DNA from: Streptomyces dengpaensis
Lineage (GTDB): Bacteria > Actinomycetota > Actinomycetes > Streptomycetales > Streptomycetaceae
Direction: 5' to 3'
Length of the DNA: 64,000 nt
NCBI RefSeq assembly: GCF_002946835.1
Contig: NZ_CP026652.1
Location: 3,224,001-3,288,000 of the forward strand
Shown here: one piece after another, positions 7,386 through 16,551 of the stretch
How positions within the stretch are numbered: the first letter of the stretch is position 1
Layout: each line of letters begins with the position of its first letter
The notes under the pieces: generated by a model
Told to the model about the DNA's origin: nothing
What the model saw: the letters and a program-made list of their open reading frames with translations, nothing else
Database searches by the model: none
Program-made: the position numbers and the translations under genes

Positions 7386-9022
7386 CGGGAGCCTCCCGCA
7401 CTCTGGATCTGCCGGATCTCGATCCGGTCGGCGCCCTTGCCGAAGGTGGCGACCGGCGTCGAGTGCTCGATCGCGGCCTTGACGTTGGGCAGGTCGACCG
7501 CGTCGCGCCGTACGGTCGGGGAGGCGACGACATAGTCGAGGTCGCGCCAGCCGCGCGGCATCGTCCTGCTCAACGCGGGGTCGAGGTCCGCCTTGTAGAA
7601 CCAGATGACGCCGAGCCCGGGCTCGTAGCCGTGGTGGACGAGGTCGAGCCACAGCGCGTCGTCGACCAGGACCCGCGTGTCCTGCGGGTCCTTCACCTCG
7701 GTCTTCAGCCAGGAAGAGGCCGCCCGGTAGGGGGCGTTGGCGTCGGTGGTCATGGCGGTGCGGTCGCCGTCGTACCAGCGCGGCACGACATAGGCGCCGG
7801 CGGCCACCACGAGTACGGCCGCCAGCCCGCGGCGCCCCCAGGTGACGTACGTCTTCTCCTCCTCGCCGCGCCACCTGCGCAGCACCGCGTGCACGACGCT
7901 CGCGGTGCCTCCGGCTAGGACGAGCGCGAGGAACGGCAGGGCCTGGATGACGTACATCGCGGGCAGGTAGCCGCTCGGGCGCAGGGCCACCAGGGCGAGG
8001 ATCGCCACGGTGAGCGCGGGTCCGGCCAGGGCGCGCGCGGTCATCGACCAGCGCCAGGTGACCAGGAGCAGCAGGGCGCCCGCGAGGCCGCCGAGGGGCA
8101 GCACGCGGTCGTAGTACAGCCAGGACTGGAGGACGCCGTACGAGCCGGTGCCCTGGTCGAGGATGAACCCGGAGCCGGGGCGGCTCATCTGGTACTTGAT
8201 GCCGTCCCAGAGCGAGACATGTCCCGAGCCCGGGAGCATCTCGCCCTTGAGCAGGGCGAAGAGCGGGTACGCGAGGCCGATCAGCGCGCAGGCGGTGACG
8301 GCTCCGGTGAGCGCGAACTTGCGGGTGTCGCGGTGGCTGTGCCGCCACATGGTGACGAACAGCGCGGGCAGGACAACGAGCATCGTCTCCTTGGTGAGCA
8401 CGGCGGCGGCGGCCGCGATGCCCGCCCCGAAGTGGTGCCAGAGGTGGCGGCTCGGGGACGCGGCCAGGCAGAACGCGAGCAGCGTCCACATCACCGCGAT
8501 GTTGTCGAGGAAGATCTCGCGCTGGAGCACGACCGACAGCGGGGAGAGCCCGAAGAGCACCATCGCGAGCCCGGCCGCCCACCGCGGCAGCGAGAGACGG
8601 CGCGCGAGGACGTACACGAGGACCGCGCTGACGGCGCTGATCACCAGCATCGCGGCGCGCATCGCGCCGACGGTCATCAGCTCCGGGCTGAGCTGGGCCG
8701 GGATCCAGGTCAGGACGGCTATCTGGATCCAGCCGAGCGGCGGGTGGTCGTACCAGTACGTGTAGTGGGCCAGGCCCCTGCCCTCCTGGACGGCCCAGGC
8801 CTGGGCGAGGTAGGTGCCCTCGTCGTCGCTGAGGGCCGGGTAGGCGGCGATGTTCCAGCCCTGGACGACGATGATCGCCGCGAGGAGCACTGCGCACAGG
8901 ATCAGATCGGAGCGGGAGCTGCGAAAACCCAGGACCGGATGGGCGTTGGGGACGATTTTGGGCGCACGAGGCCGCTGCGCGGGGACCGTGGGTGTGGTCG
9001 CCGCGTCAAGAGTGGAGGTCAC
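7382..9022 (-). CDS. GT39/ArnT-like polytopic glycosyltransferase
   Basis: A 546-residue membrane protein with a GT-C fold. About ten hydrophobic helices follow a proline-rich cytoplasmic N-terminus. The first extracellular loop carries the catalytic acidic motif SDDEGTYLAQAW (D66-D67-E68), then YWYDHPPLGW, typical of PMT/ArnT-type transferases; LQREIFLDN matches the second conserved loop. The C-terminal ~150 residues form a soluble extracytoplasmic domain. The family takes sugars from polyprenyl-phosphate carriers and transfers them to protein or glycan outside the membrane. The next gene encodes a probable lipid-sugar synthase, so the pair forms a plausible donor/transferase module. ATGA overlaps on both sides. 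The acceptor is unknown: it could be the polymer made by the first gene, or a protein. Confidence 0.87.
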   Translation of the reverse strand: MTSTLDAATTPTVPAQRPRAPKIVPNAHPVLGFRSSRSDLILCAVLLAAIIVVQGWNIAAYPALSDDEGTYLAQAWAVQEGRGLAHYTYWYDHPPLGWIQIAVLTWIPAQLSPELMTVGAMRAAMLVISAVSAVLVYVLARRLSLPRWAAGLAMVLFGLSPLSVVLQREIFLDNIAVMWTLLAFCLAASPSRHLWHHFGAGIAAAAAVLTKETMLVVLPALFVTMWRHSHRDTRKFALTGAVTACALIGLAYPLFALLKGEMLPGSGHVSLWDGIKYQMSRPGSGFILDQGTGSYGVLQSWLYYDRVLPLGGLAGALLLLVTWRWSMTARALAGPALTVAILALVALRPSGYLPAMYVIQALPFLALVLAGGTASVVHAVLRRWRGEEEKTYVTWGRRGLAAVLVVAAGAYVVPRWYDGDRTAMTTDANAPYRAASSWLKTEVKDPQDTRVLVDDALWLDLVHHGYEPGLGVIWFYKADLDPALSRTMPRGWRDLDYVVASPTVRRDAVDLPNVKAAIEHSTPVATFGKGADRIEIRQIQSAGGSR

Positions 9023-10302
9023 GCAGGAACGTCCTCTCGGATCACTTCGGTGAGATGCGCGCCGACATGACTGGTCAACTCCCAGTCGGTGCGGCCCCGT
9101 TGCTCGCGCCAGACGGCGCGCACGGCGGCGCCCGCAAGGAGCACCTGGTAGAAGGGACCGCCCACGATGAGCTTCAGATAGTGGACGAAGCGGACGCGCA
9201 GCCCGTACTGCTTGCCGAAGTCGTGGAGTCCGACGACCTCGAAGACGAAGGTGACGAACGCCGTGACGGCCGGCAGGAAGGTGATGAAGGCGATGCCGAC
9301 CGGTACGTCGAGGAAGAACGCGATCGCCGCGTTCAGCGGGATGATGACGCCGGTGAAGGCCTGCATGAACGGCGTCATGAGGGTGTAGCGGGCGAGCAAC
9401 CGCTGGCCGAAGCCCGGGAGTTGCCTCCAGTCCTTCTTCCGGTACACCTGGAGGAAGCCCTGGTTCCAGCGGGTGCGCTGCTTCAGCAGCGACATCAGCG
9501 AGCCCGGGGTCTCCTCCTTGGTCACCATGTCGGAGTCGTAGGCGACGACGACCTTCTTGCCCACGCTGGAGAGCCTGACGCCCAGGTCGCAGTCTTCCGC
9601 GAGGCAGTCGGGGTCCCAGCCGTCGGCTTCCTTGAGTACGTCCGTCCGTACGAAGACGGTGTTGCCGCCGAGCGGAATGAACCCCTTCTGCGCGTGCAGA
9701 TGGAGCCGGGAGCGGAACCAGAAGAAGTACTCCAGGCAGTTGCGCAGGCTGTACCAGCTGGAGTGGAAGTTGATGAGCTGCACGCCGCCCTGGACGACGT
9801 CCGCGCCCGTCGTGCGGAACGCGTGATCCACGTGGGCGAGCAGCTCCGGGTGGACCTGGTCCTCGGCGTCGAAGACTCCGACGACGTCGCCGCGGCAGTG
9901 CGGCAGCGCCGTGTTCATGGCCTTCGGCTTGTTCTTCTTGTCGTGGTGGTCGACGACGACGCGGACGCGCGCGTCGCGCTCCGCGGCACCGCGCGCCACG
10001 TCGGTGGTCTCCGGATCGTCGTGCCCGACGATCACGATGATCTCGAAGTCGGTGTGACTGGATTCCAGCAGCCGCTGGATCGTGTGGTCGAGCACGGTCT
10101 GCTCGTGCCGCGCGGGCAGCAGCAGCGAGAAGGACAGACTCTCACCGCCGTCCGGACTGCTGAACCGGGTGGAGGCGAGCACTTCGGGCGTACGCCACGC
10201 GTGCATCTGCCACCACAGTGTGAAGGCTGCCATCCAGAAGAGCGCCAGAGAAACGGCAGCAATGAAGACAGACGTGACCAACAGATCCCCCCAGATCCCC
10301 AA
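9019..10302 (-). CDS. Processive GT2 glycan synthase (membrane)
   Basis: A 427-residue protein and the first gene of the operon. One N-terminal membrane helix (~8-30), a cytoplasmic GT2 domain and about four C-terminal membrane segments, as in cellulose, hyaluronan and PNAG synthases. The catalytic signature is complete: VFDAED (D145-D148), LAEDCD (catalytic acid, ~235-239) and QRTRW (Q275-W279), the last being the Q-x-x-R-W mark of processive enzymes. It probably extrudes a beta-linked polysaccharide; the sugar cannot be told from sequence. The start is TTG with AGGGG five bases upstream. That Shine-Dalgarno lies inside a perfect palindrome (10305-10322), so translation may be controlled. 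A TTG at about 10284 is an alternative start. Confidence 0.88.
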   Translation of the reverse strand: MGIWGDLLVTSVFIAAVSLALFWMAAFTLWWQMHAWRTPEVLASTRFSSPDGGESLSFSLLLPARHEQTVLDHTIQRLLESSHTDFEIIVIVGHDDPETTDVARGAAERDARVRVVVDHHDKKNKPKAMNTALPHCRGDVVGVFDAEDQVHPELLAHVDHAFRTTGADVVQGGVQLINFHSSWYSLRNCLEYFFWFRSRLHLHAQKGFIPLGGNTVFVRTDVLKEADGWDPDCLAEDCDLGVRLSSVGKKVVVAYDSDMVTKEETPGSLMSLLKQRTRWNQGFLQVYRKKDWRQLPGFGQRLLARYTLMTPFMQAFTGVIIPLNAAIAFFLDVPVGIAFITFLPAVTAFVTFVFEVVGLHDFGKQYGLRVRFVHYLKLIVGGPFYQVLLAGAAVRAVWREQRGRTDWELTSHVGAHLTEVIREDVPA

Positions 10303-10304
10303 AA

Positions 10305-10342
10305 CCCCTGTCGCGACAGGGGGTCACTGTGAGTCTCAGTGA
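10305..10342. promoter_or_regulatory. Palindromes covering the leader of the glycan operon
   Basis: CCCCTGTCGCGACAGGGG at 10305-10322 is a perfect 18-bp palindrome whose minus-strand copy contains the Shine-Dalgarno (AGGGG) of the glycan-synthase gene. A second inverted repeat, TCACTG-(7 bases)-CAGTGA, occupies 10324-10342. They could be repressor operators or an RNA structure that hides the ribosome-binding site. An AT-rich stretch at ~10395-10415 may hold the operon promoter. Confidence 0.5.
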
Positions 10343-10413
10343 GTCACACCTGTCGCGCCGCCGTGCAGACACTAAGGGGGAACTGTGAAGCCTATGAGTT
10401 ATTCAGATAAATA

Positions 10414-10429
10414 GAGTGTTTCGGCACTC
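10414..10429 (-). terminator. Weak hairpin after the DUF255 gene
   Basis: Read on the minus strand, GAGTG-CCGAAA-CACTC (5-bp stem) is followed by the AT-rich tract TATTTATCTGAATAA. It lies 60 bases past the stop of the thioredoxin-fold gene and before the glycan operon, so it is a possible but weak terminator. Confidence 0.35.
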
Positions 10430-10490
10430 TGGGTTGAAGAAAGGGATGTATCGGTTTACGCCGGAGGTTTCTGGTCCACGGGTGACGGTT

Positions 10491-12530
10491 TCAGACGGCG
10501 TTCACGCTGCCCACCGCGTCCTTGAGGCGCTGGACATCGGATGTCGGGGCGTCACACGTGAAGTTGCGGCACACGTACGCGGTCGGCTGATCGTCGGCCA
10601 GAGGCCGGCCGGAAAGCAGCGGCAGCTCGTCACTCCCGGGCGTGCCCACGGCGACGACGGCTCCCGGGGCGGTGCTCAGCAGGGCGGTGCGGTGCAGGGC
10701 CCGGGTGGCCGGATCGCCGGCCGGGCCCACGACCGCGATCTCGCGCGGCCCGTCGAGCAGCGCCTCGGCCACCGCCAGCCCCCACCCGATGAAGCGGGGC
10801 GCACGCGGACCGAGCGCCTTCACCACGCCCAACGCCCGCTCGGCGGCGGCGCGATGGGGCTCGGCGCCGGTCTGCGCCGCGTACGACAGCAGCGCACCGG
10901 CCGCCGCGCTCCACCCGGACGGCGTGGCGTTGTCGGTCGGATCCTGCGGACGGCGGATGAGCCGCTCGGCATCGGCCGCCGTGTCGTACAGCGCACCGGA
11001 CTCGGCGTCCGCGAACTGGACGATCACGTGGTCGAGCAGGAACCCGGCGAATTCGAGCCAGACCCCTTCCCCGGTGACGGACGCGAGCGCGAGGAAGCCT
11101 TCGGCGACATCCGCGTAGTCCTCCAGTACACCCGCGTTCGCGCCGACGTGGCCGTCCTTGCTGGTACGGGACAACCGCGCGCGATCGTCCATGTGCAGAC
11201 GTACGAGGAGGTCGGCGGCGCCGATCGCGGCGTCCACGAGGTCGGGCCGGTCGAAGTAGGCGCCGGTCTCCGCGAGGGCGGCGATGGCGAGCCCGTTCCA
11301 GGCGGCGACCACCTTGTCGTCGCGGCCGGGGGCGGGGCGTCCGGCGCGTGCGGCGAGGAGCCGCTCGCGGATGGAGGCGATCTTCTCGGCGTCGAAGACG
11401 CCGTCGCGCTGAGGGAGTTGCAGGACCGACTGCCCGTGCTCGAAGGTGCCCTCCTCGGTCACCCCGAAGTAGTGGGCGGCGAGTTCGGCGTCGTCGCCGA
11501 GGACGTCATGCAGCTGCCGCGGGGTCCACACGTAGTACGCGCCCTCGACATGCCGCCCGCTCCCGTCGTCACTGTCGGCGTCGAGCGCGGAGGCGAACCC
11601 GCCCTCCTCGGTGCGGAGTTCGCGCGCCAGGAAGTCGGCGGTCTCGAGGGCGACGCGGCGGGCGAGCTCGGACCCGGTGGCCCGCCAGAGGTGGGCGAAC
11701 ACGCGGCAGAGCAGGGCATTGTCGTACAGCATCTTCTCGAAGTGGGGCACGACCCACTCGCGGTCGACGGAGTACCGGGCGAAGCCCCCGCCGAGCTGGT
11801 CGTAGATGCCACCGCGCGCCATGCGCTCGCAGGTGTCGGCGGCCATCTGCAGCGCACCCTCGGAACCGGTCCGCGCATGATGCCGCAGCAGGAATTCAAG
11901 GACCATGGACGGCGGGAACTTGGGCGCCCCACCGAATCCGCCCCGCGTCGCGTCGTACTCCCGGGTGAGCCCGAGCAGCGCGCGGGCCAGCTCCTCCTCG
12001 CCGGGCGCCTGGCTGTCCCCGACGCCCAGCTCCCGCCCGGCCAGATCCCGCGTGATCTTCCCCGCCACGTCGGTGACCTCGTCCCGCCGGTCGGTCCAGG
12101 CGTTGTGCACACCCTCCAGCACCTGCAGGAAGGAGGGCATGCCGTGACGGGGCTCGGGCGGGAAGTAGGTGCCGAAGTAGAAGGGCTCGGCGTCCGGCGT
12201 GAGGAACACGGTCATGGGCCAGCCGCCCTGCCCGGTCGCCGCCTGCACGGCCTCCATGTACACAGCGTCGACGTCCGGGCGCTCCTCGCGGTCGACCTTG
12301 ATGCTGACGAAGTGATCGTTCATGTAGGCGGCCGTCGCCTCGCCCTCGAACGACTCGTGGGCCATCACATGGCACCAGTGACAGCTGCTGTAGCCGACGC
12401 TCAGCAGGACCGGCTTGTCGCTCTTGCGGGCCTCGTCGAAGGCCTCGGCCGACCAGGGCCACCAGTCGACGGGGTTGTCGGCGTGCTGGAGGAGGTAGGG
12501 GGACGTCTCATGGGCCAGTCGGTTCGGCAT
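10491..12530 (-). CDS. Thioredoxin-fold DUF255 / YyaL-type protein
   Basis: A 679-residue protein of the widespread YyaL / spermatogenesis-associated protein 20 type. The N-terminus opens with [24 protein letters not shown], the family signature, followed by a thioredoxin-like active site [15 protein letters not shown] (C50, C53) at ~48-62. The rest (~190-660) resembles an alpha/alpha-toroid of the six-hairpin glycosidase type (for example [11 protein letters not shown]). Length matches the family. Neither a redox substrate nor a glycosidase activity is established. The ATG at 12530 is chosen because the family begins MPNRLAHE; an upstream extension is possible but atypical. Probably monocistronic. 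Confidence 0.9.
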   Translation of the reverse strand: MPNRLAHETSPYLLQHADNPVDWWPWSAEAFDEARKSDKPVLLSVGYSSCHWCHVMAHESFEGEATAAYMNDHFVSIKVDREERPDVDAVYMEAVQAATGQGGWPMTVFLTPDAEPFYFGTYFPPEPRHGMPSFLQVLEGVHNAWTDRRDEVTDVAGKITRDLAGRELGVGDSQAPGEEELARALLGLTREYDATRGGFGGAPKFPPSMVLEFLLRHHARTGSEGALQMAADTCERMARGGIYDQLGGGFARYSVDREWVVPHFEKMLYDNALLCRVFAHLWRATGSELARRVALETADFLARELRTEEGGFASALDADSDDGSGRHVEGAYYVWTPRQLHDVLGDDAELAAHYFGVTEEGTFEHGQSVLQLPQRDGVFDAEKIASIRERLLAARAGRPAPGRDDKVVAAWNGLAIAALAETGAYFDRPDLVDAAIGAADLLVRLHMDDRARLSRTSKDGHVGANAGVLEDYADVAEGFLALASVTGEGVWLEFAGFLLDHVIVQFADAESGALYDTAADAERLIRRPQDPTDNATPSGWSAAAGALLSYAAQTGAEPHRAAAERALGVVKALGPRAPRFIGWGLAVAEALLDGPREIAVVGPAGDPATRALHRTALLSTAPGAVVAVGTPGSDELPLLSGRPLADDQPTAYVCRNFTCDAPTSDVQRLKDAVGSVNAV

Positions 12531-12696
12531 ACGTCCATCCTGCCGCAGTACCCGGCACCTCACCCGTCAGGCATGTCCGGCAGGGCCCCGGCGAACGATC
12601 GCCGGCCCATGCGAATGATCGCCGGTCCTCTCGCCTTCACGTGCGGAACGAAGGACACTCGTCTGCAAAGGAGTTGCTGACGGAGGGGGACGTCAC

Positions 12697-15600
12697 ATGC
12701 GGGACAGCCATCGGGCGGAGGCCGAGGGGCTGTTGGCCCGGGCCGTGGAGGAAGAGGCACGGCGGACGGGTGGGCGGATCGACGAGGGTGTGCTGCTGTC
12801 GCGGGCGCGGGCCGCGCTGGACGCGATGGCGCAGACCGCCGCCGAGGAGTACGCGGCGTACACGCGGGCACTCGACGAGGCGGAGGCGGGACGGCTGACG
12901 TTCGGGCAGCGGTATGCCCGGCAGGGCGGCGGAACGCCCTTACTGGTGACGGCTGTTGCAGCCGTCGCCGCCGTGGTCGCGGACCTGGCGTTCGGTACGG
13001 ACACGGGGACGGCGATCGGCGCGGGCGCCACGGTGGCGGTGGCGGGCGCCGCGGCCACCGTGCTCAAGGTGACCGCCGCGCATGTGCCGGCCGCGAGCCG
13101 CCGGGCCGGCGCCCTGGGGCAGCCCGGCGGCCCGGAGCAGCTGCGCCTGCAGTGGCTGACGGCCCTGGACGTACGGGGCATCCGTCCCTTCCTCGACCAG
13201 CAGCGGGTGCTCAGCGCCTCCACGGGCGCGAAGCAGGGCGCGCCCCAGTTGCGGCGCACCGACAAGAGCGCGGCCGCGCGGCGGCGCAGCGTCCTGGAGC
13301 AGTCGTTCGGTCAACTGCCCGAGCCGGACGGCCCGTTCGCGGGACGCCGCACCGAGATGGCACGCGTCGCGCAGTGGGTGCACGCGGCGCGCGCGAGCAC
13401 GGAGACGAAGCCGACGGTGGTCGTGCTGTACGGCGCGCCCGGCTCCGGCCGCAGCACTCTCGCCGTCCGGGTGGCGCACGACCTCAGGGACCAGTTCCGG
13501 GGCGCGTGCGTGGTGGACCTGCGCGGGGACAGCCCGGACGACCCGCCGCTGACCACCCGCGACGCGCTGCTCCACCTGCTGAACCGGCTCGGCGCACCGC
13601 GCGAACAGCTCCTCTTCCGCGAGCGTTCCTCACAGGACCAGCAGGTCAGGAGGCTGGGCGAGCTGTACCACCAGCATCTGACGGGTCTGGCGGTGACGAT
13701 CGTCCTGGACGACGCGAGCGACGCCGAGCAGGTGCGCACCCTGATCCCCGAGCGCTCGGAGAGCCTGGTCCTGGTCACCGCCCGCCGGCCGCTCGACCTG
13801 CCCGCCGACCTCCCCGCCTGGGTGCACCAGCTGCCCGTCGAGGCGCTGGACGCGGCGGGCGCCGAGGAGCTGCTGAACGCGACAGCGCAGGACGCCTCGG
13901 GCCCGTACGACGCCGAATCCGCCGACCGGGTACGGGAGTTGTGCGGCGGCCTGCCGCTGGCCCTGCGCATCGCGGGTTCCTCCCTCGGCCCCCGCACACC
14001 GCGCCTGCTGGCCTCCGACCTGGCGGCATACGGCCCCGTGGAACCGGTCGAGCGCGTGCTGTGGCTGCGCTATACGGACCAGTCCGACATGGCGCGCCGG
14101 CTCCTGCGCCGTCTGGCCCTGGCGGGCCGAGCCTCCCTCGGCGCGGCCGCGGCGGCGTCCCTGCTGGCCACGGACGAGCCCGAGGCGGGCCGCCATCTGA
14201 CCGCGCTCTGGCAGGCGGGCCTGATCGACCACGTCCGCGGCAGCCGCTACCGGCTGCACGACCTCGTACGGGCCTTCGCGGGCGCCCGCCTCCTCGACGA
14301 GGAGGAGCCGTCCGAGCGTACGGCGGCGCAGGAGCGTCTGATCGTGAACTACGCGGAGCTCGCCGACTCGGTGATCCGCCTGGTCGACGGCAAGACGTCC
14401 ACGCGAGCGGACACCGCTTTTCATTCGAGCACCGTGGGCCCGCACGGATTCACCTCGCTCGACGCGGCTCTGCGCTGGCTGGACGACGAGTCGAGCTTCA
14501 TCACGGCGGCCCTGCGCCACGCGGAGGGCGTGAACCAGGCGGCGGTCCTGAACCTGCTGGGCGCCCTGTGCGACTACTGCCTGCTCCGCGGAGACCTCTA
14601 CCGCCTGGGCGAGATCAGCGAGCTGACGCAGGCCGTGGACCAGGGTCTGCTGGTCCGCTCGGTCCAGTGGCGTACGGGCATCGCGGCCCGCCAGCTCGGT
14701 GAGCTGGACAAGGCGCGCACGACCCTGACCTCCGTCGTGGACCTGTACTTCGAGGCCCATCACGACGCGGGCGCGGCCAGGGCGCTCTGTTCCCTCGGCA
14801 TCACCCTCCACCACCAGGGCAACCTCACCGAGGCGGCGGCCAAGCTCCAGGAGGCCATGGACCTCCAGGCCTCCCCCGGCCTGGCGGCCGACCGCGCCTG
14901 GACGATGCACGCGCTCGCGGCGGTGGAGCGCGACCGCTCCCGCCTGGCCCAGGCCCTGGACCTGCTCACCCAGGCCCTGGTCCTGCACCGCGAGAGCGGG
15001 TCCGTGCACGGCGAGGCGTGGGCCCACTTCCAGCTCGGCCAGCTGGGCCTGCGCATGGGCGACGTACCGCGCGCGGAACGGGAACTGCGCGAGGCCCTCG
15101 ACCTGTACGGCCGCACCCGCGACGCCCGCGGCGAGGCCTGGGCCCTCACCCAGCTGGCCCGCGCCCGCCTCGTCGACGGCGACCCGTCCACCGCGGTCGC
15201 GGGGCTGCGCCAGGCGGCCTCCCGGCACCGCGAGAACGAGGACGCGCGGGGCGAGGCGTGGACGATCTACTACCTGGGCCAGGCCCTGGAGGAGGGCGGC
15301 AACCTGGACTCGGCGGTCCGCGAACTGGAGCGCTCGCGCACGATGTTCTCCCGCATGCGCGACGTCTACGGCCTCGCCTGTGCCCGTCACCACTCGGCCC
15401 GCGTCACCCGCGACCAGCGTGCCGCCCAGACCGGCTCGCTGCGCAACTCCGGCTTCGCCCGCCAGCTCCTGGTCGACGCCCGCGCCGACTTCCAGCGCAT
15501 CGGCGTGGCCCACGGCGAGGCCTGGACCTGCCTGGAACTTGCGGTGGTGGACGCGGGAAACGCCCGTACACAGCAGGCGCTGGCGCTGTGCGACGAAGCG

Positions 15601-15918
15601 ATCGGCCTCTTCACGTCGTACGGCGACCGCCGCGGCGAGGACTGGGCGCGCTTCCTTCGCTGCACCCTGCTCCCGTACGCGGCCCCGGGCGGCTACGAGG
15701 TCGGCGCCGCCGTCGCCCAGGAGGAACTGACCCAACTCTCCCGCACCGGCCACCCGTCCCGCGACGCCAAGCTGGACGACTACATCGAGGCGTACCAGCT
15801 GCTGCTGGAGCGAGGAGTCGACCTGGACGCCGGCTGGCAGGCCTGGCGCCTGGGAATGGTGCCGGGGCGGTATGCACGGGACGTGATGGGGGTGGCGGTG
15901 GCTTCGGCCAACTCCTAG
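12697..15918 (+). CDS. Membrane-anchored STAND (NB-ARC) NTPase with C-terminal TPRs
   Basis: A 1073-residue signalling-type ATPase. Order: helical N-terminus (~1-75); two hydrophobic segments (~79-100 and ~103-128); NB-ARC domain (~205-430); winged-helix region ending RLHDLVRAFA; TPR array (~620-1020). NTPase motifs: Walker A GAPGSGRST (246-254), where Arg replaces the usual Lys; Walker B VTIVLDDA (333-340); sensor LVLVTARR (357-364); GLPLAL (418-423). At least four ~40-residue repeats carry GEAW near their start (HGEAWAHFQLGQL, RGEAWALTQLA and others). Such proteins switch on oligomerisation after ligand sensing; known relatives act in regulation or phage defence. No effector domain is recognisable and no partner gene is adjacent. 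GGAGGGGGACGTCAC precedes the ATG. Confidence 0.85.
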   Translation: MRDSHRAEAEGLLARAVEEEARRTGGRIDEGVLLSRARAALDAMAQTAAEEYAAYTRALDEAEAGRLTFGQRYARQGGGTPLLVTAVAAVAAVVADLAFGTDTGTAIGAGATVAVAGAAATVLKVTAAHVPAASRRAGALGQPGGPEQLRLQWLTALDVRGIRPFLDQQRVLSASTGAKQGAPQLRRTDKSAAARRRSVLEQSFGQLPEPDGPFAGRRTEMARVAQWVHAARASTETKPTVVVLYGAPGSGRSTLAVRVAHDLRDQFRGACVVDLRGDSPDDPPLTTRDALLHLLNRLGAPREQLLFRERSSQDQQVRRLGELYHQHLTGLAVTIVLDDASDAEQVRTLIPERSESLVLVTARRPLDLPADLPAWVHQLPVEALDAAGAEELLNATAQDASGPYDAESADRVRELCGGLPLALRIAGSSLGPRTPRLLASDLAAYGPVEPVERVLWLRYTDQSDMARRLLRRLALAGRASLGAAAAASLLATDEPEAGRHLTALWQAGLIDHVRGSRYRLHDLVRAFAGARLLDEEEPSERTAAQERLIVNYAELADSVIRLVDGKTSTRADTAFHSSTVGPHGFTSLDAALRWLDDESSFITAALRHAEGVNQAAVLNLLGALCDYCLLRGDLYRLGEISELTQAVDQGLLVRSVQWRTGIAARQLGELDKARTTLTSVVDLYFEAHHDAGAARALCSLGITLHHQGNLTEAAAKLQEAMDLQASPGLAADRAWTMHALAAVERDRSRLAQALDLLTQALVLHRESGSVHGEAWAHFQLGQLGLRMGDVPRAERELREALDLYGRTRDARGEAWALTQLARARLVDGDPSTAVAGLRQAASRHRENEDARGEAWTIYYLGQALEEGGNLDSAVRELERSRTMFSRMRDVYGLACARHHSARVTRDQRAAQTGSLRNSGFARQLLVDARADFQRIGVAHGEAWTCLELAVVDAGNARTQQALALCDEAIGLFTSYGDRRGEDWARFLRCTLLPYAAPGGYEVGAAVAQEELTQLSRTGHPSRDAKLDDYIEAYQLLLERGVDLDAGWQAWRLGMVPGRYARDVMGVAVASANS

Positions 15919-15967
15919 CCCGCTCTCAGCCCCGGCCGGCAAAATTTCAGCCCCGGCCGGCGAAGTT

Positions 15968-16119
15968 CAGCCCCTCCGGCGTTTGAGGAGCGGGGGTTTG
16001 GAGGCGGAGCCCCCAAGTGACAATGGGGGTCCCCCCGCTCTGGGGGTACCTCCCAGGCCCTTAAGGCACTGGGGGAGAAGCCGAGAGTGGGGGAGGGCAG
16101 GGGCGGCGGGGGCGAAAAG
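15968..16119 (+). repeat. Streptomyces dispersed repeat, copy A, with nested element
   Basis: This stretch begins CAGCCCCTCCGGCGTTTGAGG and ends GGGGCGGCGGGGGCGAAAAG, the same boundaries as copies near 30.1, 47.4 and 59.7 kb. A second element (16021-16077) interrupts it. The repeat fills most of the 345-base gap between the STAND gene and the small membrane gene; the remainder (16120-16263) is GC-rich with no gene that I can support. Confidence 0.75.
16021..16077. repeat. Nested GGGGGTACCTCCC repeat element
   Basis: This is a palindrome-rich segment: GGGGGTCCCCCC, then CTGGGGGTACCTCCCAG, then GCCCTTAAGGC, ending ACTGGGGGAG. It breaks the otherwise recognisable copy A repeat, so it looks like a second, inserted, dispersed Streptomyces element. 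Its stems could also act as a transcription terminator. Confidence 0.55.
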
Positions 16120-16263
16120 CCCTTTAACCCACCCAGCTTCGCCGGGGGGTCGACGCACACACGAGCGGCGCGGCGGGCGCGAACCCGCCCCGCCGCGCGC
16201 GCACTCCGCGCACCTGCCGCCACCCCTGGCGGACCAAGGTACGAGCCCCTCGGCAGGAGAAGC

Positions 16264-16551
16264 TCAGCCCTTCGAGGGCGAGGCCTTTCGACCGGAGGCG
16301 GGCCCGGAGGCCGCCCCGGCCCCGGAGTCGCGACTCACCGTGCCGGAGGCCACCGCATCCGCCTCCGGCTCCTCCTCAAAGGCAACCTTGCCCATGTGCC
16401 GGTTCATCGACTTCATGAGACCCCAGACGGCCAGGGCCATCACCGCGAAAACGATGAAGCCGAGGACACCGGGAGTGACCTTGTTCTCGTCGAGCTCCTT
16501 GGCAAGAGGGACGAGCTGTGTCAGTGCGAGGCTTGCGCTCATGTCAGGCAT
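16264..16551 (-). CDS. Small single-pass membrane protein downstream of mca
   Basis: A 95-residue protein (92 if the later ATG at 16542 is used). Residues ~27-46 (PGVLGFIVFAVMALAVWGLM) form one transmembrane helix, followed by a short basic segment (KSMNRHMGK) and a long acidic/Ala-Ser-Gly-rich tail that looks disordered. The first ATG overlaps the end of mca by 8 bases; the second lies 1 base after the mca stop. Neither has a clear Shine-Dalgarno, so translation is probably coupled to mca. I recognise no family. Co-transcription suggests some link to mycothiol-dependent detoxification, but nothing in the protein shows it. Confidence 0.75.
   Translation of the reverse strand: MPDMSASLALTQLVPLAKELDENKVTPGVLGFIVFAVMALAVWGLMKSMNRHMGKVAFEEEPEADAVASGTVSRDSGAGAASGPASGRKASPSKG

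Noticed and set aside
3775..7533. A single 1252-residue fusion of the copper oxidase with the upstream GT gene
   Set aside because: The upstream part is the wrong frame of the GT2 gene; the oxidase has its own ATG (6186) in an ATGA overlap and a clean signal peptide.
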